From Brevibacillus aydinogluensis (GTDB taxonomy: Bacteria > Bacillota > Bacilli > Brevibacillales > Brevibacillaceae), in assembly GCF_031954365.1 (NCBI RefSeq), contig NZ_JAUSVZ010000004.1: DNA of 64,000 nt; one strand, given 5' to 3'. Under the pieces are notes generated by a model. The model had not been told where the DNA came from and made no database searches. It saw only the letters and a list, made by a program, of their open reading frames with translations. The position numbers and the translations under genes were made by a program. Shown one piece after another: positions 1-7,845 of the stretch (position 1 is its first letter; each line of letters starts with the position of its first letter).

Positions 1-66
1 CTGCTGATGGCGATGGTGTTCGGAAAGATTGGCGGTTCACTGCTGCAGTGGCTGTTTCACTTGTAA
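1..66 (+). CDS. C-terminal end of a probable SpoVAB (partial)
   Basis: The first 22 codons of the window form an open frame ending in TAA. The encoded tail is hydrophobic and ends with a Trp-Leu-Phe-His-Leu segment. The next gene is spoVAC, and in Bacillales spoVAB directly precedes spoVAC, so this is probably the end of SpoVAB, a small membrane protein of the spore dipicolinate channel. The identification rests on position alone because too little sequence is present to show a domain. Confidence 0.45.
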   Translation: MLMAMVFGKIGGSLLQWLFHL

Positions 67-121
67 TCGCGCACTATGATGGAAAACACATCCATTCATA
101 GAAGTGAATCGTAATTGGAAT

Positions 122-140
122 CATATGGATATGCCATATG
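122..140. repeat. Inverted repeat before spoVAC
   Basis: CATATGG at 122-128 and CCATATG at 134-140 are exact reverse complements around a 5-base centre. They lie in the 128-base gap between the spoVAB-like tail and spoVAC, a longer gap than is usual inside this operon. It could be an operator or a weak hairpin; no function can be assigned. Confidence 0.3.
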
Positions 141-194
141 CATGCGGTCAGGAGTGGCAGCACTGCACTTATGAATCAATAAGGAGTGATCAAG

Positions 195-674
195 GTGGGG
201 ACCAAGACGAAAACGTCCAATTCGATGCCCATGACGAAGCAACTGTATCAGCAACAGGCGGCCAAATACCAGCCAAAGCGAAACGTCCTGCTCAATTCGC
301 TGCGCGCCTTTTGGGTAGGCGGGACGATCTGCCTCTTGGGACAAATCTTGCAGAACATGTATATCAGCTTTTTCGGATTTACCGAAAAAACAGCAAGCAA
401 TCCGACCGTGGCCACCCTGATTTTTTTGTCCGTGCTGCTGACCGGCCTGGGCATCTACGACAACATCGGCCAGTATGCGGGAGCCGGCTCTGCAGTGCCG
501 GTAACCGGGTTTGCCAATTCGATCGCCTCTGCCGCGATTGAGCATCGCAGCGAGGGATATGTGCTGGGGGTCGGCGGCAACATGTTCAAGCTGGCCGGTT
601 CCGTCATCGTGTTTGGCGTGGTGGCCGCCTTTGTCGCGGGCATCTTGAAGACACTCTGGAAGATGTTCACGTAA
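195..674 (+). CDS. spoVAC: Stage V sporulation protein AC
   Basis: SpoVAC is an inner-membrane subunit of the SpoVA channel. It moves calcium dipicolinate into the forespore, and the B. subtilis protein behaves as a mechanosensitive channel during germination. The 159-residue product has about three membrane segments (near residues 39-60, 70-88 and 130-152) and the family motif AGAGSAVPVTGF, which recurs in SpoVAEb two genes on. I chose GTG 195 because AAGGAG at 181-186 sits 8 bases upstream; the in-frame GTG at 186 lies inside that ribosome site. spoVAD follows 13 bases downstream. Expression by sigma-G is expected from the family, but no such promoter is visible in the window. Confidence 0.93.
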   Translation: MGTKTKTSNSMPMTKQLYQQQAAKYQPKRNVLLNSLRAFWVGGTICLLGQILQNMYISFFGFTEKTASNPTVATLIFLSVLLTGLGIYDNIGQYAGAGSAVPVTGFANSIASAAIEHRSEGYVLGVGGNMFKLAGSVIVFGVVAAFVAGILKTLWKMFT

Positions 675-687
675 GGGGGGACGTATC

Positions 688-1716
688 GTGGGCAGCCAAG
701 CAGGGGAATTCCGGGTTAGCCGGCAAACCTGGCAGTTCACCAGGGACGTGCGGCTTGTGTCTTCGGCGACTGCGGTCGGCCCCAAGGAAGGGGAAGGGCC
801 GCTAGGGACCTATTTTGACAAGGTATACGACGACATGTATGCCGGCCAGGATTGCTGGGAGGATGCAGAGCGTCAATTGATGGAGGATGCGGTGCAGCTT
901 GCTCTGGACAAGGCGGGGCTGACCGAACAGGATGTCGACGTGATCATCGCCGGTGACCTTTTAAACCAAAACATTACGACCAACTTCACGGCAGAGCAGC
1001 TGGTCATCCCGCTCATGGGCATGTACGGCGCTTGTTCCACCTCCATGCTCACTCTGGCGAACGCGGCAGCGCTGGTGAACGCCGGCTACGTCAACCGGGC
1101 GATTGCCGCCTGCAGCAGCCACAACGCGACAGCCGAGCGTCAATACCGCTATCCGACCGAGTACGGCGGACAAAAGCCTCCGTCTGCCCAGTGGACCGTG
1201 ACGGGAGCGGGGGCGGGACTGGTCGGTATCGGCGGAAACGGGCCGCGTATTACCTATGCGACCATCGGCAAAGTGGTGGACATGGGAGTGAAGGACCCGT
1301 TTGACATGGGGTCGGCGATGGCGCCCGCTGCCGTCTCTACCTTGCAGACTCATTTCACCGACACCGGCCGAACTCCGCGCGATTACGATTTGATCGTCAC
1401 GGGTGACCTGGCATCGGTCGGGTATCCAATCGTCAAGGAATGGATGCAGCGGGAAGGGTATGACATGGAAGGCGTATACAACGACTGCGGCTTAATGGTG
1501 TACTCACCCGAACAGGAGGTGTTCGCGGGCGGCAGCGGCTGTGCCAGCAGTGCCGTGGTCACCTACGGCTACATCGTCGACCAGCTGAACAAAGGGCTGC
1601 TGAAAAAAGTGCTGGTGTGTGCCACCGGCGCGTTGTTAAGCCCGGTCAGCTACCAGCAGGGCAATTCCATCCCGTGCATCGCCCACGCCGTGGCGTTGGA
1701 AGGAGGAGAAGCGTAA
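688..1716 (+). CDS. spoVAD: Stage V sporulation protein AD, thiolase fold
   Basis: SpoVAD is the peripheral subunit of the SpoVA complex; in B. subtilis it binds dipicolinic acid and sits on the outer face of the inner spore membrane. The 342-residue product has a thiolase/ketoacyl-synthase-like fold, with the conserved stretches MYGACSTSML and ACSSHNATAERQYRYPTEYG and a C-terminal CATGALLSP segment. It uses a GTG start at 688 behind GGGGGG. Its stop overlaps the first base of the spoVAEb ATG (TAATG), so the two genes are probably translationally coupled. Length matches the family. Confidence 0.95.
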   Translation: MGSQAGEFRVSRQTWQFTRDVRLVSSATAVGPKEGEGPLGTYFDKVYDDMYAGQDCWEDAERQLMEDAVQLALDKAGLTEQDVDVIIAGDLLNQNITTNFTAEQLVIPLMGMYGACSTSMLTLANAAALVNAGYVNRAIAACSSHNATAERQYRYPTEYGGQKPPSAQWTVTGAGAGLVGIGGNGPRITYATIGKVVDMGVKDPFDMGSAMAPAAVSTLQTHFTDTGRTPRDYDLIVTGDLASVGYPIVKEWMQREGYDMEGVYNDCGLMVYSPEQEVFAGGSGCASSAVVTYGYIVDQLNKGLLKKVLVCATGALLSPVSYQQGNSIPCIAHAVALEGGEA

Positions 1717-2066
1717 TGGAATACCTCATCGCATTCGTGGTGGGCGGATTGATCTGCGTCGTGGGCCAACTGCTCATGGACGTCGCCAAACTGACTCCCG
1801 CCCATGTCATGAGCACGCTGGTCGTCTCCGGTGTCGTTCTGGACTTCATCGGCGTGTACGACAAGCTGATCGACTTTGCCGGCGCCGGAGCCACTGTGCC
1901 GATCACCAGCTTTGGCCATGCGCTGTATCACGGAGCGATCAGCGAAGCGGAACAACACGGACTGATCGGCGTCATCACCGGTATATTCGAGGTTACCAGC
2001 GCCGGGATTTCTGCGGCGATCGCGTTTGGCTTTTTGGCATCACTTGTCTTCAAACCCAAAGGCTGA
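1716..2066 (+). CDS. spoVAE: Stage V sporulation protein AEb
   Basis: SpoVAEb is a 116-residue integral membrane subunit of the dipicolinate channel and a paralogue of SpoVAC. It shows the same core motif (here AGAGATVPITSFGHAL) between membrane segments near residues 3-20, 30-48 and 92-112. The ATG at 1716 overlaps the spoVAD stop codon and is preceded by AAGGAGGAGAA, a strong ribosome site located within the end of spoVAD. A longer in-frame reading upstream is only an overlap with spoVAD. Confidence 0.93.
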   Translation: MEYLIAFVVGGLICVVGQLLMDVAKLTPAHVMSTLVVSGVVLDFIGVYDKLIDFAGAGATVPITSFGHALYHGAISEAEQHGLIGVITGIFEVTSAGISAAIAFGFLASLVFKPKG

Positions 2067-2095
2067 AATACCGATGCAGCGGGACGGTGATCCTC

Positions 2096-2737
2096 ATGCG
2101 CGGACAACGGCGAAAAGTCATTCTGGTGACCGACGGTGATCACGTCGCGCAAAAAGCGGTAGAGGCCGTAGCACGTCAGATCGGCGGCCGCGCCATTTCC
2201 CTGTCAGCGGGAAATCCCACGCCTCTGTCCGGCAAGCAGATCGTGGAACTGATCAAAACGGCTGCCTCCGATCCGGTGCTGGTCATGTTTGACGACAACG
2301 GCGACGTCGGACGTGGCCAGGGCGAACGGGCACTCGAATACGTGGTCGGGCATCCCGATATAGAAGTCCTGGGCGCCATCGCCGTCGCCTCCAACACCAA
2401 AGGGGTGAGGGGGGCGTCAGTGAAGGTCTCGGTGGACAACCGGGAGCGGATTGTAGACGAGGCAGTGGACAAGAATGGTTTTCCCGATGACTCGCTGGAA
2501 AACCGCATCTACGGAGATACGGTTGACGTCCTCAACGAGCTGCAGGTGCCCAACATCATCGGCATCGGGGACATCGGCAAGATGCAGGGCAGGGATCACC
2601 TGCACAAGGGGTGCCCGGTCACATTGAGAGCGGTGAAATGGATACTGGAAAGGAGCGGTTCCCATGGCACAGAAAGTCGCGACGAAACGGCGCCCCATCT
2701 CGGAATTCGTGGACGAGAACAAGGAGTATCTGAATGA
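2096..2737 (+). CDS. spoVAEa: Stage V sporulation protein AEa
   Basis: This is the soluble SpoVAEa protein, encoded in the spoVA operons of Bacillus and relatives; its exact role in dipicolinate uptake is not settled. The 213-residue product starts with a beta strand and the sequence VILVTDGDH, followed by the family stretch DPVLVMFDDNGDVGRGQGE and an Asn-Ile-Ile-Gly-Ile-Gly-Asp-Ile segment. ATG 2096 is preferred over GTG 2087 because it gives the usual short N terminus and GGTGATC lies just upstream. The last 74 bases overlap spoVAF, an unusually long overlap, so roughly the last 24 residues are read in a second frame of spoVAF. Confidence 0.88.
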   Translation: MRGQRRKVILVTDGDHVAQKAVEAVARQIGGRAISLSAGNPTPLSGKQIVELIKTAASDPVLVMFDDNGDVGRGQGERALEYVVGHPDIEVLGAIAVASNTKGVRGASVKVSVDNRERIVDEAVDKNGFPDDSLENRIYGDTVDVLNELQVPNIIGIGDIGKMQGRDHLHKGCPVTLRAVKWILERSGSHGTESRDETAPHLGIRGREQGVSE

Positions 2738-4136
2738 AAAGCTGGGGGTGGGGGTCAGTTTTGATGTGGGTGTGCACGAGTTTACCGTGGGCGGCACGCG
2801 TCTCCTGCTGTACTACATAAACGGCTTTGCCAGTTCCGACATCGTCGTTCAGGTAATGCGCGACCTGAACGATTTGCGGGAGCGGGACATGCAGTCCAAC
2901 GTACTCGAACATTTGTACCACAAGTACATCCCGTTTTTTCAGCTGACCAAAGTGTCCACCACCGACGAGTTTTTGGACAAGCTCCTCGTGGGCCAGGTGG
3001 GAATTATCATCGACCGGTCGACGGAAGCGATCATTATGGACGCCAAGGAACTGCCCACGCGTCAGCCGGAAGAGCCGGATACGGAGCGAATCGTCCGCGG
3101 CGCCCACGACGGGTTTACGGAAACGCTGGTGACCAACACCGCTCTGACGCGGCGGCGGATTCGGGACGAACGGCTGCGTTTTGAAATCATGCAGATTGGG
3201 GAGCGGACCAAAACCGACGTGGCTCTCGCCTACCTGAAGGATGTGGCCAACGAGGGATTGATCCAGAAGCTGAGACAGCGTCTGCAAAATATCCAGATTG
3301 ACGGTATTCCGATGGCGGAAAAAACCGTGGAGGAATTCATCATCGGCAAAACGCTGAACCCGTTTCCCCTCGTCCGCTATACGGAGCGGCCGGACGTGGC
3401 GGCGGTTCATCTGCTGGAGGGACACGTACTGATCTACGTGGACACGTCGCCGAGCGTCATGATCACGCCCGCCACCTATTTTCATCACGTCCAGCACGCC
3501 GAGGAGTATCGCCAGACCCCTGTCGTCGGTGCCTATCTGCGCTGGGTACGCTTTTTTGGAATCTTCGCCTCTGTCTTTCTGCTGCCAGTCTGGCTGCTGC
3601 TGGCGATGCACCCTTCGATGATACCGGATCAGCTTGCCTATATCGGCATTAAGAAAAAGGCGGAAATTCCGCTCTTGGGGCAGTTTGTCCTGGCGGAATT
3701 GGGACTCGATCTGATGCGGATGGCGGCGATTCACACGCCGCAGCCGCTGTCAATCGCGATGGGCTTGCTGGCGGCGATTCTGGTGGGGGAAGTAGCGATC
3801 AAGGTGGGGCTGTTCGCGCCTGAAGTGATCCTCTACCTGGCGGTGGCCGCCGTCGGCATGTTTGCCACCCCCAGTTATGAACTGGCGCAGGCCAATCGGC
3901 TTGTCCGCCTCTTCCTCATTCTGATGGTCGGCTTCTTTTCCACGGCCGGACTGATGATTGGGCTGACCGTCGTACTGGTGGGATTGGCCGCCACCCGCTC
4001 GCTGGATACCCCGTACCTCTGGCCGTTTATTCCGTTCAACTACAAGGCGATGAAGGACGTGGTGATCCGCATGGCCGTGCCGATGAAAAACAAGCGGCCG
4101 AGCATTGTCCGTTCCTCCGACTCGTCACGGCAGTAG
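2664..4136 (+). CDS. spoVAF: Stage V sporulation protein AF, GerA family
   Basis: SpoVAF is a spore membrane protein related to the A subunits of germinant receptors (GerABKA family). In Bacillus it modulates dipicolinate release during germination. The 490-residue product has a large soluble N-terminal part (about residues 1-285) and a C-terminal membrane part with four or five segments between about 290 and 430. Family signatures include the DRSTEAIIMDAKELPTRQP and PSVMITPATYFHHVQHAEEY stretches. The start has a clear GAAAGGAG site. It is the last gene of the spoVA operon. Confidence 0.94.
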   Translation: MAQKVATKRRPISEFVDENKEYLNEKLGVGVSFDVGVHEFTVGGTRLLLYYINGFASSDIVVQVMRDLNDLRERDMQSNVLEHLYHKYIPFFQLTKVSTTDEFLDKLLVGQVGIIIDRSTEAIIMDAKELPTRQPEEPDTERIVRGAHDGFTETLVTNTALTRRRIRDERLRFEIMQIGERTKTDVALAYLKDVANEGLIQKLRQRLQNIQIDGIPMAEKTVEEFIIGKTLNPFPLVRYTERPDVAAVHLLEGHVLIYVDTSPSVMITPATYFHHVQHAEEYRQTPVVGAYLRWVRFFGIFASVFLLPVWLLLAMHPSMIPDQLAYIGIKKKAEIPLLGQFVLAELGLDLMRMAAIHTPQPLSIAMGLLAAILVGEVAIKVGLFAPEVILYLAVAAVGMFATPSYELAQANRLVRLFLILMVGFFSTAGLMIGLTVVLVGLAATRSLDTPYLWPFIPFNYKAMKDVVIRMAVPMKNKRPSIVRSSDSSRQ

Positions 4137-4153
4137 ACTGCCGGGGAATTTTC

Positions 4154-4180
4154 TGACAATTAAGCCCTAACCCATTGTCA
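4154..4180. repeat. Inverted repeat after spoVAF
   Basis: TGACAAT at 4154-4160 and ATTGTCA at 4174-4180 are exact inverted copies with a 13-base spacer, 17 bases after the spoVAF stop. The stem is AT-rich and no T-run follows directly, so it is a poor terminator. It may be an operator or chance. Confidence 0.3.
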
Positions 4181-4234
4181 AACGCACTTTATTGTAGTAA
4201 ATTGAATGGTAAGCCTCGGATGCTAGGTGGTTAC

Positions 4235-4262
4235 GGCAACTGGCCAATTGCGCTCAGTTGCC
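4235..4262 (+). promoter_or_regulatory. Hairpin in the lysA leader
   Basis: GGCAACTG (4235-4242) and CAGTTGCC (4255-4262) form a perfect 8-base-pair stem with a 12-base loop, 64 bases before the lysA start. No lysine riboswitch core can be seen nearby. It may affect lysA mRNA stability or attenuation, which is inference only. Confidence 0.35.
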
Positions 4263-4325
4263 TTTATGTATAAAGACACAACGCAACCGCACGGTATGCA
4301 GCAGGAGATTGGAGAGGATTTGGGG

Positions 4326-5648
4326 ATGTTTTTGCACGGAACCAGTCGAGTAAACGAACGGGGACATTTGGTAATAGGTGGCTGTGACGTCACGGAGCTG
4401 GCTGTCCGGTACGGGACGCCATTGTACGTGTACGATGAAGCGCTGATTCGCAGCAAATGCCGGGCGTACATGGAGGCGTTCCGCCAGTCCGGGTTCCGTT
4501 TTCAGGTCGCCTACGCAAGCAAGGCGTTTTGCACCATGGCCATGTGCAAGCTGGTGGAGGAGGAAGGACTGTCGCTCGACGTCGTCTCCGGCGGCGAATT
4601 GTACACCGCCCTGCAGGCCGGGTTTCCCGCCGAGCGGATTCACTTCCACGGCAACAATAAATCATTGGAAGAGATTACGATGGCGTTGGATGCCGGCATC
4701 GGCTGTTTCGTCGTCGACAATTTTTACGAGCTGGACATCCTCCGGCAGTTGGGCGAGGAGCGAAATGAGAAGGTGGCGGTGCTCCTGCGCGTGACGCCCG
4801 GTGTAGAGGCGCATACGCACGAATACATTTCCACCGGCCAGCAGGATTCCAAATTCGGGTTTGATGTCAAGAGCGGGCAGGCATTGGACGCGATCAAGCA
4901 GGCCCACGAAAGCGACTGGCTGAACCTGCTCGGCGTACACAGCCATATCGGCTCACAAATCTTCGAGACGGACGGCTTTATCATCGCCGTTGAGCGACTG
5001 GCAGAACTGCTTCTGGAAGCAAAAGAGCGGTTTGGCTATCTTCCGCAAGTGCTGAACGTTGGCGGCGGCTTCGGCATCCGCTATGTGGAGGGGGACACGC
5101 CGCTTCCGCCAGAGGAGTACGTCAAAGCAATCACGACAGCCGTGCGGCAGGAACTGACTGCCCGTGACATCCCGCTGCCGGAGCTGTGGATCGAACCGGG
5201 CCGCAGCATTGTCGGAGAGGCAGGCACCACGTTGTATCGCATCGGCTCTCGCAAGGAGATTCCTGACGTGCGCAAATACCTGGCCGTGGACGGCGGGATG
5301 ACCGACAACCTGCGGCCGGCGCTGTACCAGGCCCAATACGAGGCGGCTGTCGCCAACCGCATGAACGAACCGGCGACGGAACAGGTCTCGATTGCGGGCA
5401 AATGCTGCGAGACGGGGGACATGCTGATCTGGGATGTTACACTGCCGCCGGCACAAGCGGGCGACATCCTGGCTGTCACCAGCACTGGCGCTTACGGCTA
5501 CGCCATGGCCAACAACTACAACCGGATTCCGCGCCCTGCGGTCGTCTTTGTCAAGGACGGCGAAGCGCAGCTGGTGGTGAAGCGGGAGAGCTTCGCCGAT
5601 CTGATCCGTCACGACCTGCTTCCCACATGTGCTGAAGTGCTGCGCTAA
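4326..5648 (+). CDS. lysA: Diaminopimelate decarboxylase
   Basis: LysA removes a carboxyl group from meso-diaminopimelate to give L-lysine, the last step of lysine synthesis, using pyridoxal phosphate. The 440-residue product has the PLP lysine in YASKAF (about Lys66), the alanine-racemase-like barrel motif HSHIGSQ, a glycine-rich phosphate site (GGGFG), and the CETGD motif of the second domain. ATG 4326 is chosen because it gives the normal N terminus and has GGAGAGG upstream; the frame stays open a further 99 bases but without support. The position after spoVAF matches B. subtilis. Confidence 0.95.
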   Translation: MFLHGTSRVNERGHLVIGGCDVTELAVRYGTPLYVYDEALIRSKCRAYMEAFRQSGFRFQVAYASKAFCTMAMCKLVEEEGLSLDVVSGGELYTALQAGFPAERIHFHGNNKSLEEITMALDAGIGCFVVDNFYELDILRQLGEERNEKVAVLLRVTPGVEAHTHEYISTGQQDSKFGFDVKSGQALDAIKQAHESDWLNLLGVHSHIGSQIFETDGFIIAVERLAELLLEAKERFGYLPQVLNVGGGFGIRYVEGDTPLPPEEYVKAITTAVRQELTARDIPLPELWIEPGRSIVGEAGTTLYRIGSRKEIPDVRKYLAVDGGMTDNLRPALYQAQYEAAVANRMNEPATEQVSIAGKCCETGDMLIWDVTLPPAQAGDILAVTSTGAYGYAMANNYNRIPRPAVVFVKDGEAQLVVKRESFADLIRHDLLPTCAEVLR

Positions 5649-5665
5649 GACAGCAGCGGAAGAGA

Positions 5666-5695
5666 TTGGACGAGGGAAGTGCAGCGTGGTAAAAT
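5666..5695 (+). promoter_or_regulatory. Possible sigma-A promoter of ppiB
   Basis: TTGGAC at 5666-5671 and TAAAAT at 5690-5695 are separated by 18 bases, 40 bases before the ppiB start. The -10 box is good and the -35 box fair. Confidence 0.4.
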
Positions 5696-5734
5696 GGGGG
5701 CGTTATGACTCTTCCCACGTCTGGAGGCAATAGA

Positions 5735-6169
5735 ATGAAAAAAGCGTTGATCACCATGGAAAACGGCAACCAGATCGAGCTGGAACTGTTCGATCAGGAA
5801 GCGCCGGGAACAGTGGCCAATTTTGAAAAACTGGCAAATTCGGGATTCTACAACGGCCTGACGTTCCACCGCGTCATCCCCGGATTCGTGGCGCAGGGCG
5901 GATGCCCGTACGGCACAGGAACCGGCGGTCCGGGCTACACCATCAAGTGCGAGACCGAAGGCAATCCGCACAAGCATCTGCGCGGCTCCCTGTCGATGGC
6001 GCACGCGGGCAAGGATACGGGCGGAAGCCAGTTCTTCATCTGCTACGACTCCTTCCCCCACCTGGACGGCGTTCATACCGTTTTCGGCCGCGTGACGAAA
6101 GGCATGGAGCACGTGGATGCGATCAAGCAAGGCGACAGAATGGAAAAAGTGGAAGTGTTCGCTGAATAG
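5735..6169 (+). CDS. ppiB: Cyclophilin-type peptidyl-prolyl isomerase
   Basis: PpiB catalyses cis-trans isomerisation of peptide bonds before proline in the cytoplasm. The 144-residue product is a single cyclophilin domain without a signal peptide. It carries the active-site stretches FHRVIPGFVAQGG (Arg in FHR), GSQFFI and HTVFGRV. ATG 5735 is supported by GGAGG at 5723-5727; an upstream in-frame ATG at 5705 has no ribosome site. The neighbours lysA and, further on, scpA-scpB match B. subtilis, but the rib operon that follows ppiB there is absent. Confidence 0.94.
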   Translation: MKKALITMENGNQIELELFDQEAPGTVANFEKLANSGFYNGLTFHRVIPGFVAQGGCPYGTGTGGPGYTIKCETEGNPHKHLRGSLSMAHAGKDTGGSQFFICYDSFPHLDGVHTVFGRVTKGMEHVDAIKQGDRMEKVEVFAE

Positions 6170-6199
6170 CGGCAAGGGAGCATATCCGTTGCATTCATC

Positions 6200-6272
6200 A
6201 AATCCCCTCGCGGTGGACTGCGGGAAACGCCCAGGTGCGTACAGGGCGAAGCCGGTCTGCCGGAGGGGATTT
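6200..6272 (+). other. Structured intergenic element between ppiB and the protease gene
   Basis: An outer 10-base-pair stem pairs AAATCCCCTC (6200-6209) with GAGGGGATTT (6263-6272). Inside are smaller pairings: GCG/CGC (6220-6222 with 6228-6230), a CCC/GGG pair (6230-6232 with 6244-6246) and CCGG/CCGG (6252-6255 with 6260-6263). Only about four T residues follow, so it is a doubtful terminator. It may be a structured leader or an unusual terminator for ppiB. I matched it to no known riboswitch class. Confidence 0.4.
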
Positions 6273-6316
6273 TGTGCTGCTTGTCGATAGAGCCCCGTTC
6301 TCCCATGCACTCGGGG

Positions 6317-6345
6317 TTGTATCCCTCCCAGTCTGCTGGTATGCT
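6317..6345 (+). promoter_or_regulatory. Possible sigma-A promoter of the M50 protease gene
   Basis: TTGTAT at 6317-6322 and TATGCT at 6340-6345 are 17 bases apart, 33 bases before the start codon. Both boxes are partial matches. Confidence 0.35.
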
Positions 6346-6377
6346 AAAAGATAGCGATTTTTTCGGAGGAGAACGGA

Positions 6378-7052
6378 ATGGACTTTTCGGATCTGTTTCA
6401 TTTTGAGTGGGAAACGGTGCCGTTTCGCTTGATTGCGTTCGTCATCGCCTTTACGCTGCACGAGTGGGCGCACGCCTACGTGGCCTGGAAGCTGGGGGAT
6501 GACACGGCCAAGCGGGAAGGGCGTCTGACGCTCAATCCGATTCCCCACATTGACCCATTCGGGCTGATTTTGATTTTGTTCGGACCGTTTGGCTGGGCCA
6601 AGCCCGTGCCGATCAATCCACTGCAATTCCGCGGCAACAAACGGCTGGGGATCGTCTACGTGTCGGCGGCCGGCCCGCTGATCAACCTCGTGCTGGCTGT
6701 TTTCTTCATGACGATCTACGGCTGGGTGATGAAGTCGTACATGTTGATGGGCATGCACGAAAAGGCTGCTATCGCCATTCATGAAACGCTGTTTAACTGC
6801 GTGCTCATCAACTGTGCGCTGTTCGTGTTCAACCTGCTGCCGATTCATCCCCTGGACGGCTCCAAAATCGTCCGGTTTCTATCGCCGCGCCGCTGGGACG
6901 GATTCTTTTACAAACTGGAGGTATACGGACCGTGGCTTCTGCTGCTGCTCATCTTCCTGCCGGCGCTGCGGGGCCTGATTCTCAATACGCCGCTGAGCAT
7001 GACCATCTCGTTGGTGGCAGATGCGGCTACCGCCATCTTATCGCTGTTCTAG
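6378..7052 (+). CDS. Site-2 protease family (M50) membrane metalloprotease
   Basis: The 224-residue product is an intramembrane zinc metalloprotease of the M50B family. It has HEWAH at residues 28-32 (zinc His28 and His32, catalytic Glu29) in the first membrane segment. A second motif, LPIHPLDGSK, falls near residue 155 and would supply the third zinc ligand Asp. About five membrane segments are predicted. Substrate is unknown; members of this short subfamily lack the PDZ domain of RasP. GGAGGAGAAC gives a strong ribosome site. The next gene, scpA, starts 25 bases after its stop. No gene is known at this place in B. subtilis. Confidence 0.85.
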   Translation: MDFSDLFHFEWETVPFRLIAFVIAFTLHEWAHAYVAWKLGDDTAKREGRLTLNPIPHIDPFGLILILFGPFGWAKPVPINPLQFRGNKRLGIVYVSAAGPLINLVLAVFFMTIYGWVMKSYMLMGMHEKAAIAIHETLFNCVLINCALFVFNLLPIHPLDGSKIVRFLSPRRWDGFFYKLEVYGPWLLLLLIFLPALRGLILNTPLSMTISLVADAATAILSLF

Positions 7053-7077
7053 CCAGTGGGAAACGAGGGAGTTACTT

Positions 7078-7845
7078 GTGTCATACAGCATCAAACTAGA
7101 TTCCTTTGAAGGCCCGCTCGACCTGCTCCTGCACCTGATCGAAAAGGCGGAGGTAGACATCTACGATATCCCGATTGCGGAGATTACCGAACAGTATCTG
7201 GCGACGATCGACACGATGCAGCAGCTTCAGCTGGATGTGGCCAGCGAATTCGTCGTGATGGCGGCCACACTGTTGTCGATCAAAAGCAAAATGCTGCTGC
7301 CGCGCAAGGAAGAGCACGTGTTTCAACCGCTGTTGGACATGGACGTGGAAGAGGCAGACCCGCGGGAAGAGCTGGTGCAGCGGCTGCTGGAGTACAAACG
7401 GTACAAGCTGTTGGCCGATCAGCTCCGCGAGATGGAGACAGGGCGCAACCAGGTGTTTACGCGTCCGGCGGAAGACTTGTCTCCCTACGTCCGCGAAGAG
7501 GAGCAGACGATCAAGGACGTCACCCTGTACGACCTGCTGAGCGCACTGGAAAAGCTGGTGAAACGGGTCAAGGAGAAAGACCCGATTGCCAAGGTGTCGC
7601 GTGATGAAATTTCCATCAAGGACAGAATGCAGGACATCCGGCAGCTTTTGCGGGTGGGCGGCGGCATGATCCGCTTTTTTCAGCTTTTTTCACCAGGGGC
7701 GTCGCGTACGGAGATCGTCACCACGTTTCTCGCCCTGTTGGAGCTGATGAAGGCCAAACACGTTACCTGCGTGCAGCACAAGCTGTTTCACGACATCATG
7801 ATCTGCGAGAATACGGAGAAAGGAGCCCAAGCTGATGGACTATGA
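7078..7845 (+). CDS. scpA: Segregation and condensation protein A
   Basis: ScpA is the kleisin subunit that, with ScpB and SMC, forms the bacterial condensin that organises and separates chromosomes. The 255-residue protein has the kleisin N terminus (FEGPLDLLLHLIEKAEVDIY) and a C-terminal winged-helix part. GTG 7078 is chosen since it starts MSYSIKLDSF, the usual family start, behind GAGGGA; the longer frame from 7021 overlaps the upstream gene. Its last 11 bases overlap scpB, indicating translational coupling and equal production. Confidence 0.94.
   Translation: MSYSIKLDSFEGPLDLLLHLIEKAEVDIYDIPIAEITEQYLATIDTMQQLQLDVASEFVVMAATLLSIKSKMLLPRKEEHVFQPLLDMDVEEADPREELVQRLLEYKRYKLLADQLREMETGRNQVFTRPAEDLSPYVREEEQTIKDVTLYDLLSALEKLVKRVKEKDPIAKVSRDEISIKDRMQDIRQLLRVGGGMIRFFQLFSPGASRTEIVTTFLALLELMKAKHVTCVQHKLFHDIMICENTEKGAQADGL

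Noticed and set aside
4141..4325. Lysine riboswitch upstream of lysA
   Set aside because: The 185-base leader lacks the conserved lysine-box core and is too short for the five-helix structure.
6240..6272. Resemblance of GAAGCCGGTCTGCCGG to a cobalamin riboswitch motif
   Set aside because: Only a short match. The B12-box and the other conserved core elements are missing, so it was kept as an unassigned structure.
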